Assembly (NCBI GenBank): GCA_029532415.1
Contig: JAQOTA010000054.1
Location: forward strand, 2,108,001-2,172,000
DNA from: Marasmius tenuissimus
Taxonomy: Eukaryota; Basidiomycota; Agaricomycetes; Agaricales; Marasmiaceae
Direction: 5' to 3'
Length of the DNA stretch: 64,000 nucleotides
The notes under the pieces are model-generated. The model made no database searches and was not told the origin of the DNA. It was given only the letters and a program-made list of their open reading frames with translations. How positions within the stretch are numbered: the first letter of the stretch is position 1; each line of letters starts with the position of its first letter. A program made the position numbers and the translations under genes. Below are positions 10,498 to 22,640 of this stretch, in pieces.

Positions 10498-12052
10498 CTA
10501 AGTCGAGTTCTTCGAGTGACTATATTTGGTAACATAGAAACTGACGGGGTTGGATTTCCTCTGTCGAAGGCCCTCAGAGGGGATATCGGGATAGGTATTA
10601 GGGGTTACACCGGGTCCCTACAAAAACGCGTACGTTCATTGGATGTTAGCCAAGGACTCGGAGTGGGTATGGAAAGGTGAAACAAGAAAAAGATTACTCA
10701 CAAAATCGTATACGAAAGGCCGTCGCTCCGTCACTCCAAACATACGGGAACTCTCTAATACGACACTGTAGACCGGGGAGCGGTCATTCCCAGGAGCATA
10801 AACACTCCAACCGGAACGAGGGGAACGTATATCCCAGAAGGATACGACGCTGTGACGAGCAGAACCTGCTGCGATGTGGCTGGAGGCTCCTCCGCCACAT
10901 GAAATAGAGTATATGGGGTCATAACACCAGGGGTCCGATAGAGTCATGACCGGGAGTAAAGATGCAGGTGCTTCTGAGGTTGCAGGCTCTCGCAAAGGAG
11001 AGCGGAGGTCATAACAGCGGACTAGGCCGTCGAACCACCCAGAAACCACGATCTGAGGGGAAGATCCCCAGGGAGAGGAGAGTGGGGCCCGAGATATTCC
11101 GTACACAGCGGAAGACGAAGGCTCATTTCGCTTTACTCCCAGTATGGCCGCAGGAACAGGAGACAGATCACCTTGGAGAACTGAGTATACGGTTAGTGGG
11201 GTCGATGAGGATGCACCGAGTGCAACAAAGGGAGTAGACGACTTCATGGAAAGATGTGAAGTCCAACTCCGTTTTCCGAGATGAACGCAGGAGGACACAG
11301 GGTGCGAGAGGGATAGATCTGTTAGTTTGGCTTGTCCACTAGCCGATAATGAAACCAGGTGTGATGAGTCAGACGAAACACTCTCGATGAGGTCTCCTTC
11401 CTGGGATAGATCGGTGACCTTGGGTGTGAGTCTCCGTGTGGCTGGGTCTGAAGTGAGGACAACTTTGGCTATGGTTCCGTCGTGGAAACCACAGATGAGG
11501 GTACGGTCTACGCCCCCATCGTCCACGAATGTCAAGGACGTGATATCCCGTTGCAAGTCATTGGTTACGCACAAGGAGCACTGCCCTTCGAGTTTGACGG
11601 ATGGCGTGTCGCCGCGGGTGGATATTCCAAATTTATAAGAGTAGAGGGTGGGACCAGCGGCGACGACCAGTCTAGATGAGCTGATAGCGAGTGAGGGCTG
11701 TTGCTTGGGACCCATCCAGGGGGCGGAAAGTGGTCGTGCAACAAAGCGAGCAGAGTCCCAAGACGCATCCGTCAGTGCATCGTATCGGACCTCCAAGCGG
11801 GGCTCCCAAAGCTGGCGGGACCTGTGCAAGCTGAAAGAGGGCCTTGGATGAGCTCTACGATAGTTTGCCCATCCTATCTCGTTGACCTGGAAATTTCTGA
11901 GAATCGAAGCGGGGTGAAAGCTTATAGATCGTGAATGAGCTCACCCATGATCTAAGTGTTCTACAGGTACCACAGACAGCAGACAGTTCGGAAAGAGATA
12001 ACTCTCGAAGAATAGCGATTATAAGGTCGCCTGGAAGGTTGAGTAGTGACAT
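10498..12052 (-). CDS. F-box and WD40-repeat protein
   Basis: A three-exon gene encoding 470 residues. Exon 1 (11945-12052) is an F-box: MSLLNLPGDLIIAILRELSL, then LSAVCGTCRTLRSW, which would bind Skp1. Intron 11887-11944 joins W to VNEIGWANYRRAHP. Exon 2 (10702-11886) holds WD-like blades, for example the SGWFDGLVRCYDLRSP and AAGSARHSVVSFWDIRSPRS strands ending in W/Y-D. Intron 10618-10701 leads to a last exon of 40 codons (GPGVTPNTYP ... HSKNST) that stops at 10498-10500. It is expected to be a substrate adaptor of an SCF ubiquitin ligase; the substrate is unknown. All three exons are in phase with canonical splice sites, so the model is strong. Confidence 0.88.
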
Positions 12053-12324
12053 GAAGGTAGAAGAAGAGGTGTATATTTGACTCACTTGCCGGAATCCGGT
12101 GCGCCTAATATCTGAGTGAGTAAAGATGACAGTTACGGCACCGGGCACGGTTGTCGGTGAGCCATCAATTTGACCTCCGTGGGAGTTTACTGCCAAAATA
12201 GGGATGGTAGCTCGGCATCTCTCTTACGCTTGTCTACTGGCAGGCTGCGAATTATCTGGTTTGCTCGGTCGGCCACCCCAACTCTCTCTTCATTTCTCCC
12301 TTCCCTTATACCTTACTCCGCCGG

Positions 12325-15033
<2,709 letters not shown>

Positions 15034-15345
15034 AGTTACATTACCTTTTGTATAATACTTGCATACCATTTTCTCAACATTCCTTGAAGGGAGTCGGGAG
15101 CACAGATGCGAGTCATCCTGTTAGCGTGATGAGGTAATATCATGTGAGGTCCCCGTCTGTCTGTGCAGCTCGTGTTGTCCTCAAGGTTGAACGAATACTT
15201 CGTGTTGTTTCCTGTCCATCGATCATCGAATCCAAGCAAATTCCCTCAGGTTTGATCCTACAACCTTTCCATCTCGCGGTCATTTCAAGTTCAACGTTAC
15301 TCGTTCAACCTCAACTAATTCTTTCACTGAGAAAGCCTTTCGATC
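15034..15345. other. intergenic: GEM1 3' end and promoter of VWA gene
   Basis: About 310 bases holding the 3' flank of GEM1 and the promoter and leader of the gene starting at 15346. CT-rich sequence lies close to the start. No other feature is seen. Confidence 0.4.
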
Positions 15346-17055
15346 ATGGATGAAGACATGGATTTCGATTCGGGCTCTCCCGCCCCCCAAATTCCCTCGC
15401 AGGACGTCAACCAGATGGGTCAACAGATTAACGGTGATCCGGGGAGGAAGACGATGTGAGTATCCTATCCCACTCATCTGTAGCAACCTGTAACACACAA
15501 CCCTTTTCACAGCGATCTGGTATTCGTACAGGACTGTACAGGCAGTCAAGGAAGCTACATTTCGTCCGCCACTCGGAACATCGAGCAAATATGTGCCCAC
15601 ATTTTTGAGTCTGGAAAACTACAAATGACGGAAGACCTTCGTGTGGGCCTGGTTGCGTTTCGAGATCATCCACCTCAGGATCACACATACATTGTCAAGA
15701 ACTTTGGTTTCTCGTCCGATATATCGAAGGTACAGAGAGATCTTTCATCCCTTTATGCCTCAGGGGGAGGAGATGGTCCTGAAGCCGTCACGGCTGCGCT
15801 GATGGAGGCCCTGAATATGGAATGGAGAGAGTATGCAACTCGGATGGTGGTCCTCATTGCCGATGCTCCCCCTCATGGAATCGGCGAATATGGCGATGGT
15901 AAGTCGCTCTATGTGCGTGTCTCCCTCGAAACTCATCGATCCTCGATACAGGGTTTGACGATGGTTCGCCCGATGGACACGATCCGCTCCAGATTGCTCG
16001 ACAAATGGCTAGTCGAGGAATAACCTTGGTAATGCCATCACTCACTCGCAATTATGTATCACCTTCTCATCCTCATTGCTAGTTTTTTGTTGCGTGTGAG
16101 CCGGCACTTAGTGGATATCTGGTAAGTCCTCTTTCACCACAACTCACTGATCCTCAGATGTTGTTGTAGTACGCCGCCGATTTTTACAAAGCCATCACGA
16201 ACATAACCTCTGGTCTCATGCTCCCACTGACCACAGCCGACCTCCTCGCACATGCCATTGTCGGTAGTGTGCTAGAGAACCTGGACATGGAGAGGTTGGT
16301 CCGTGAAGTGGGTGCAGCTGTGGCGCAACGAATCTTAGGAAATAATGAGAGCGTCGACGAAGTTGCGAGGGAGTTGCACGAGAAGCTCCTGTTGCGCAAC
16401 GAGAGCACGAAGAAGGTGGTTATTGAAAGTATATACAAGGATTCCGAGGAATCTCGACACAATGTGGCGGTCTTCACCGAAGCTCCTTCACTGGCCGAGG
16501 CAAGGCCCCTTTTGAGAAGGGTAAGCCGCCCCTTCCTTGTTATAGACAGGAAACTCACCACAACTCAACCAGGTCATCGGCACTCGCTTTACGGACAAAT
16601 ACCTGCAAGCGAGACAGTCGTTGCACCGAGGCTACGGGTATTCTTCGTACTCCTCTTACTCTCCTGCTACACCTCCTCGATCACCGCCTGCACCCAAGTC
16701 TCCGTCATCGCCTTCAACCTCTCCGCAACGCAAGGTAGTCTCGGACTTTGCAGCCTTCGGTGCTCCTAAAAACGCCAGCGTCTTTGGCACTGCCGTGGCT
16801 TCGTCACCGTTTTCGTTGGCTGGAGGGAAAGCGGCATTTGGAGGCATGCGAGGCACTGGTTCACCACGGGCCTCGTTCGATGATGATGAGGACGAGGAAG
16901 AAGACAGCGGGAAACAGCGTGTTGAGTTGCAGGAAAGTTCGATCTCCCTTGAGCAGGTTCGTATCCCTCCATAACTCGTCTTGATCATGAATTCACTGTG
17001 CTTCTAGGCGAAGCGAATCGCGATGCAAAGTGCCTGGAGGGGCGCAAGGGCTTAG
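15346..17055 (+). CDS. von Willebrand factor A domain protein
   Basis: It starts MDEDMDFDSGSPAPQIPSQD and, after the first intron (donor after ...RKTAT), reads IDLVFVQDCTGSQGSYISSA. The D-C-T-G-S fits the metal-binding MIDAS of a VWA domain. The domain continues with VGLVAFRDHPPQ, the GGGDGPEAVTAAL loop with the MIDAS Thr/Asp region, and MVVLIADAPPHGIGEYGDG. FFVACEPALSG follows. A coiled helical segment (ERLVREVGAAVAQRILG) leads into a Ser/Pro-rich, acidic tail, and the stop is at 17053-17055. The layout resembles the VWA portion of fungal alpha-kinase (VwkA-like) proteins and their kinase-less relatives. I see no kinase domain. A cytosolic scaffold role is inferred only. Confidence 0.82.
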
Positions 17056-17358
17056 TATCTCACTATTTTCTACGACCTCTCGGAATACTCGCGTTAACTG
17101 CTTATCCCCCGCTATCCAATGAGTGACCAGCGCACCTGAGCATGTCGCACATCAGATGCTGGTTACTTCTTGCGTTGCGCTCGTTGCCATAGACCATTCA
17201 GATTAATGTAATAAACACTATGTTTTCGAGCAATCTTATGACCCACGTCTTGGATTTTCATACATGTGTACTAGATTATAGATACAGCGGACGCTATCCC
17301 AGAAGAATCTAATCCAATTTATCTCTACAGTAGCGGATTGGGTGGGATTAGAGCATTT
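17056..17358. other. convergent intergenic spacer
   Basis: About 300 bases between the VWA gene and the minus-strand G-patch gene; AT-rich 3' flanks. The minus-strand gene stops within GGTGAGTAG, a strong donor-like string. Its true last exon could therefore lie in here, but no convincing exon was found. Confidence 0.4.
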
Positions 17359-18473
17359 CTACTCACCCGTTCTCCGTTTTTTCTTCGCCTTAGGAAATGT
17401 GCACTCTCCTTCCAGAACTTCGTCCCTCTTCTTCAAATGCTTACAGCTTGGTTTTGTAAGGGTATCGACCTTCGTGCCTTCGATATCCGTTTTGTCCTTG
17501 TTCTCTGAAATATGTTCTGTCACGACAGTGCCCTCGGATTGAGCCTTGCGTACTGATTTTTCCTCCCGTCGCCTTCTCTTCTCTTCCTTCCGCTTCCGTC
17601 GCTCTGCTTTGTCGACACACTCAGGCGCCTCTTCCTCCGCTGCACTAGAATCCTTCTTTGCCTGTTTCTTTGCCCTCTTCTCCAGTTTCTCTAGCTGCTT
17701 TAGCTCCTTCTTCCGCCGCTTTCTCTCTCGCCTCTCTTCCTTTTCCAGTTCCTCCGCTTTTCGCTTCTTTTTTGACCGTCTAGCCTCCTTCTCCGTATCC
17801 TCATTCTTCTGGTGGGTGGTATCGACGACCTCTGCTTTCTGCGTGGGGGGTTCTGTGGACGACCGCGACGTCGACCGTTCTTCGGAAGTATCAGGTCCAA
17901 GGATGGGGCCACGATAGAATCTTGAATAGAGGTTTCGTTTCGCGGCTTCACGTTTTGCCAACGCGATCAATGATAGTTTCGGGCCATCCATTTGCGGGGT
18001 GGCAGGTGTCGATGCCCCCGACGTTGTCGCAGGCGTAACGCTGGTCGGACGGCGGTTGGATAGAATTCCAGTAGTCGTTCGCTTGAGGAGAGGCACAGAC
18101 GTGTCATCTGCGGTATCCTGAATGTGGTATGTACAACGTCGAGATCAATTGTCACGAAACACCGAACAGTTGGCGAAAGTCACTGACGGTGCTAGAGTCG
18201 TCCGAGTCATTGGATATCTTAACTTGGATCGACTTGGATGCCGCTGAAAATAGGCTTGTGTCGGAAGACACACTGTCAGGGTGGAATAAACGGTCAGGTT
18301 TAAAGGACTCACTGATCCCAGAACGGAAATGCTTCGTCTCGGTCCTTTCCCAAGCCTGCCAATGTCTTCTTTTGTGAGACTGCTATGGGCCTCGTTATCG
18401 CCCCTGCTCTCAGACCGGTTCCTTTTCCTGACCATCCTTGGGAAACGAGGTATTGTTGCCCATCGAGAGGCAT
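17359..18473 (-). CDS. TMA23: G-patch protein, Tma23/GPATCH4-like nucleolar factor
   Basis: Exon 1 reads MPLDGQQYLVSQGWSGKGTG, then LRAGAITRPIAVSQKKTLAG, then LGKDRDEAFPFWD: a G-patch followed by the conserved K-D-x-(D/E)-AFPFWDH of Tma23-type ribosome-biogenesis proteins. Exon 2 continues HVSSDTSLFSAASKSIQVKI, ending NDSDDSST, and exon 3 starts DTADDTSVPLLKRTTTGIL. The C-terminal half is a very Lys/Arg/Glu-rich coiled, nucleolar-targeting tail ending KKKRRTGE. Gene length and charge fit the family. The stop at 17359-17361 falls inside a donor-like GTGAGT, so a short extra exon is possible. The neighbouring duplication (22.46 kb) carries a decayed copy of the 5' part of this gene. Confidence 0.82.
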
Positions 18474-21365
18474 GGTGATCACGGAATATTTTGAAAAGGA
18501 TGCGTGAGAACAATACAAATCCTGGCGCTTGACCACCATCGCGATTCACGGCCACTTCGGGTTCGCGTTCATTTCACACTTGTTGAGCTCGCAAATTACA
18601 ACGAAAAGTGGGTCCAAGGTGTCCGGTCGCGCTGTGAACTCTTCTTCAGGCTCAGAAGTATTTTTACACCTCCTCAAATGAAGTCTGCCTTCCACATCGG
18701 TCAAATTATCGGTATTTTCAAGGTGGTTCGATAACTCGCGAGGCGTTTATTGTCAGCCTAGGGTCCAGGTCGGCAGGATGAACTAAGACTGATGCTTTCC
18801 GGGCTCCAAAGCATGCTGAGTTCCGAATCCGGTAGGTGTCTTCACGTCTACGACATTCAAACTTGACATGCATAAATTTAGGACGTGCTTTACTTGGAGG
18901 CCTGGACAGTAAACAAACCTTGGATCGTCGTTGTACATGCTGACAAGAAAAGTCTTCAACATTCTGGTTGCCCTTCCGATTGGCGTCCTAGTCAGTCATC
19001 CAACCACGCTAGTACTTGGCTAGTATTCTACTTTACTCTCTTAGGGCTTCCGGTGCTTTCGCGATGACGAGGGATATACCAATAGGTTAATTAGATTTTG
19101 CAGTCCTCCAACCGAACATTCGTCACCGAAATTTCCAGTAAACTCACAGGCGGGGACGTGGGGATTGTCATTTTGGAAGGGAAGATTGTTGACAAGCCGG
19201 CGAAGCCATCGGGTGCGCTATGAAGCCCATCGTTTTCACGCTGGGCTCAATTCACGGCTTTTGTGCTCGCCTACGACGCAATACTTTCGCCTGGTCAATG
19301 CCAGAGGTCTTCCGAACAGCGTGACGCGACGTCCGTTTTCGAAGTGTATCTCCACACCATTTTGATTGCTCCGTTCGCGTTACATTTCATTCTACATCTC
19401 CGCGACGTTCTAAGGTCTCGTTATTCGAACTGGCTGCCGTACACTTGCTGGGTATATAGGTTTGCGACTCATGCTTTCTCCAACCCCACCACTTACTCTA
19501 GGTCCACTCAGGAGAAATGCTAGGTCCAGCTGAAGTCGCGTGAGTAGTGGCTTTCCCCGATGCCTTCACCTTGATTGCTGAAATGGAGATCAACGCCAGG
19601 CATGGCCCAATGTTCATCGGGCTCCTTGTGAACGTGCTGCTTTATGGGATCATGATCACGCAGGTGTATATCTATTTCACTAACTATAAAAAGTACCGGT
19701 ATTTTGCATCACTCTGCGAAGAATGTTGTGCTGAGAAACTGGCTCTCTCACAGGGACAAGAAGTGGATGAAACTTTTCGTACGTACTCCTCACATCTTTC
19801 GAAAGCTCCTCTCTCTTATTCGGACGGCAGGTTCTTTTATTGCTATTGTGCGATACCGTGAACTCTATTTTCGACTCGGTGTATCTCTATGGATCTCTCA
19901 TCCTCCACTTCGGTACGTTCTGGTCGAACTTTGGTGACAGTTTTGGCTGCTAACTCAGTGTTCAGGCGAGGTGGAATATCTAGGCAAGGCAAACTGGGGT
20001 GAGTCGCTCACTTCATGCTATGTTTACTCTCTCACTGATGCGGGTGGTCAGTTTTCGGTACAGGTACGAGAATATCGGAGTCACATAGAGTCATTGTTCA
20101 ATAGTCCGGGCTAACCAAATCTCCTCTCTAATCGGTCGCAGACCCTGCGATGACTGTCAGTGTCAACTCCGTCGTTCACCGCCGACGGCAATGTGGAACT
20201 CATCGTCGCTGTTTCTAGGCCATAATCGCAATCCTAGTTCAAGGCTTTTTCGCGTGGAGAGTCAAAGTTCTCACAAGTAACAAGTGGCTCATGGGTCTGG
20301 TACTCGCCACTTCCACGGCAGGCTTTCGTATGTATCCCCTTGCCTTTCACGTCAGTAACGAGCTTAATCAAACTCAACTTCTAGTGGGCGGGGTCATCAC
20401 TTCATTTGAGGTTGGCCGCACTCCGGAGTTTGTCAATTTTAGGGACTTTAAGGTTCTTCATTCTCTTCGTGCTTCATTCTCCCATACTGATGCGATATCC
20501 AAGTGGGCGGTCATAATGTGGCTGGTCGGCTCCTGCTGTGGGGACGTCATGATCACCGTTATCCTTGTGTGGCATTTGTGAGTATTTCGCTTGAGGTGTC
20601 AACTATTTTAGACGAAGATTAATTAACTTTGGGATTCCAGAGTGGGTTCATTCATCTCGTCGAAAGGGCATCATTATTGAAACCAGAAAAAGCGCGGCCA
20701 AAAGACGGGTTTCCAAGCATCGGACGCGGTTGTGGATCGCATCATCCGTAGTGTGTACCATTTACTTGAAGGCTTGGCTATTCGTCGTCCCCCTAACTGG
20801 GTTTCCTCTCGTAGTGACCGTCCAGACCGGACTCATTACAGCTGTTTGCGCCATCATCGACCTTGTTCTTTTCCTTGCCGATGTGGGCATCTTTTACTCT
20901 TTGTCATGATTATACCTGATCCATTTCGCCCCGCTATCTAGCCCACCGGACTGTGCGTATCATTCCATGAGTTTGCTTTCGGGACGCTACTGACTTGCCA
21001 TATTCCAATCCAGTCACCTCATTTTCAACTTCCCGTTGTCCAAACTTTACACCAACTCACTCATGAGTAGCTTGAACTCCCGTGGCGTATGGGGTCACAG
21101 TAAAGGTCCCAGTCTCCGGTATTCGTTACCTACTTCTGTCCAAGTTACTTCGGACCAACCGAATAAGATATCGATGGTGAGCGCCAATTTACCTCTGGTC
21201 GCGCACAGAAACGCGCTTTGTTCGATGAAAGAGGCTCAATTCTGGACTTGTTCTCTCTTTGTAGCAGGAAGTCGACGCGAGCGCCAAGGTTTTTGTTCAC
21301 GTCGAGTCGCACCAGACGCGGGATGCCGAGGGTGCTGTGAAGGCATCGGCGACGCGCTCAAGCGT
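18390..21365 (+). repeat. tandem duplication block A
   Basis: The sequence from inside TMA23 exon 1 through the DUF6534 gene is repeated downstream at about 22460-25415, an offset of about 4.05-4.07 kb. Matching landmarks include CGAGGTATTGTTGCCCATCG versus CGAGATATTGATGCTCATCG, the start codons at 19517 and 23573, and the whole exon series. Homology fades in the last exon. The spacer between the blocks (about 21370-22455) contains a MITE and unrelated sequence. Block A holds the intact TMA23 5' end and is therefore probably the ancestral site. Confidence 0.8.
18474..19516. other. upstream region of DUF6534 copy 1, inside the duplication
   Basis: About 1 kb with no supportable gene. It is recognisably shared with 22560-23572, so it travelled with the gene and probably contains its promoter. 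Short ORFs here are not conserved in frame between the two copies, which argues against coding. Confidence 0.5.
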
Positions 21366-21534
21366 CAATGAGCCTCGGAGCTCGGTCAATAGGATATCTA
21401 TGGCTGACGTTCAGCAGATGACGGCACCTCCGGCTGCGATGTCGGGACTCCATAGGGACCGCCATGAATCCCGGGTTCCCTTTGAAACTTATAATCCGAG
21501 CTCGAGAAGTAACAGTCTTGGGTCGATGGTGTAA
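19517..21534 (+). CDS. DUF6534-type multi-pass membrane protein, copy 1
   Basis: Exons read MLGPAEVA-HGPMFIGLLV, then NVLLYGIMITQVYIYFTNYK, then DKKWMKLF. Later ones give LLLLLCDTVNSIFDSVYLYG, EVEYLGKANW, AIIAILVQGFFAWRVKVLT, LGGVITSFEVGRTPEFVNF and WAVIMWLVGSCCGDVMITVI. After a basic loop (KRGQKTGFQASDAVVDRIIR) come VQTGLITAVCAIIDLVLFL and FNFPLSKLYTNSLMSSLNSR. These are the landmarks of the Agaricomycete DUF6534 family (seven predicted helices and the G-F-x-x-(T/S)-D and LYxNSLMSxLNxR motifs). The last exon gives a polar cytosolic tail. The junction just before KRGQKTGF has no canonical in-phase acceptor (AG changed to AA near 20688; copy 2 keeps it), so this copy may be mis-spliced. Function unknown. 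Confidence 0.78.
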
Positions 21535-21699
21535 CGACTCTGTTATTTTTTTATACGACCTTTAATACTCCCTCCACGTTAACCGTTAGATGATCAATGA
21601 TCTCTTGTACAATATTCTCACGTTTACTACTTTACATCGACCACTATTAGTTACGAATTAGTTAGCTTTTTTGTTTTCAAGTTGTTTCCATGCCAGTTA

Positions 21700-22082
21700 C
21701 AGCTGTTTGCAAAATCGTAGGCCCATCCCAGGCGCGCGAGATTTTGATATCCAGCGCACCACCAATACAGTCTGAGTATGAGATCATTGTTACGCGTAGG
21801 AGTCATAACAGTGGCATAATGAGTACTACTTGTACTAGACTACCAATACCTAGATCCCGCCAACAATCTCAATCTCACTCATCTTGAACGGTCCGCCACA
21901 CTATCTTATGACGGGTGGTTCTGCTGAAGGATACTTATTACCCACTGGCACCAGCAATAAGAGGAAGACAACGGTGACGGCCATGAGTTCGGGCGAACTT
22001 CACGTGCGATGATATCATTTAATACTGTGGAGCCTCAAAATCTCGCGCGCCTGGGATGGGCCTACGATTTTGCAAACAGCTG
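21700..22082. mobile_element. Tc1/mariner-type MITE, 383 bp, perfect inverted repeats
   Basis: Terminal inverted repeats of 48 nt (21700-21747 and 22035-22082) begin CAGCTGTTTGCAAAATCG and are essentially identical in opposite orientation. They are flanked on both sides by the dinucleotide TA (21698-21699 and 22083-22084). A CAG start with a TA target duplication is typical of Tc1/mariner-like elements. The 287-nt interior has no transposase, so the element is non-autonomous. Its near-perfect ends indicate a recent insertion. It lies in the spacer between the duplication blocks, not inside either. Confidence 0.85.
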
Positions 22083-22459
22083 TAATCTACACGACTGGAA
22101 ATCTATCGTCCACTATCAACCCAATGCAAGGGATTTGTTTAGGCCGAACGGGATGCTTTGAGTGTTGATCTCGCAAGGAGAGCAAAGGGGCGTATATGTT
22201 CTTGATATTGTTGTTGGGTATGAGTGTACTAGGCTTGATTTGCCTTCCTTAGTCCGCTCCCATGTTTGATCCTGTCGATGGCAGCTTCGGAGGCCTCTCG
22301 TACTGCTCTCGAAATCATTAATCTCTACGGGGATCAAATTTGAAATCGCTCATAGTTTCGGCTGCAAGTTGTGCGCACGTATAGTTATCTGGAGATTTGC
22401 TGTTGACATGTACAATGAAGCCCCATGCCTAATCGCCGGGTTGTCATTTGCGTCTACCA

Positions 22460-22640
22460 AGTGGCATAGCTATTGCTCCTGCTCTCCGAATGGTTCTTCC
22501 TGAATTACCTTGAGAGACGAGATATTGATGCTCATCGAGAGACTTGGGAGGAAGCGTGGGAAAACTAAACATCCTGCCACTCAACCACCATCACGACCAC
22601 TTCAGTCCAAGCTCGTTGGTCTAACAATACACATTGATCA
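22460..22640 (-). pseudogene. decayed fragment of the TMA23 5' region
   Basis: The plus-strand sequence GCTATTGCTCCTGCTCTCCG and the adjoining GAGACGAGATATTGATGCTC match the antisense of TMA23 exon 1 around 18385-18475, with many changes. The start-codon region and the QQYLVSQGW codons are mutated, so no G-patch reading frame survives. This is collateral of the tandem duplication that made DUF6534 copy 2, not a gene. Confidence 0.6.

Noticed and set aside
18309..18539. Upstream extension of the G-patch protein (start before MPLDGQQYL)
   Set aside because: The extension reads MVVKRQDLYCSHASFSKYSV-type sequence not found in the family; the Met of MPLDGQQYLVSQGW is the conserved start.
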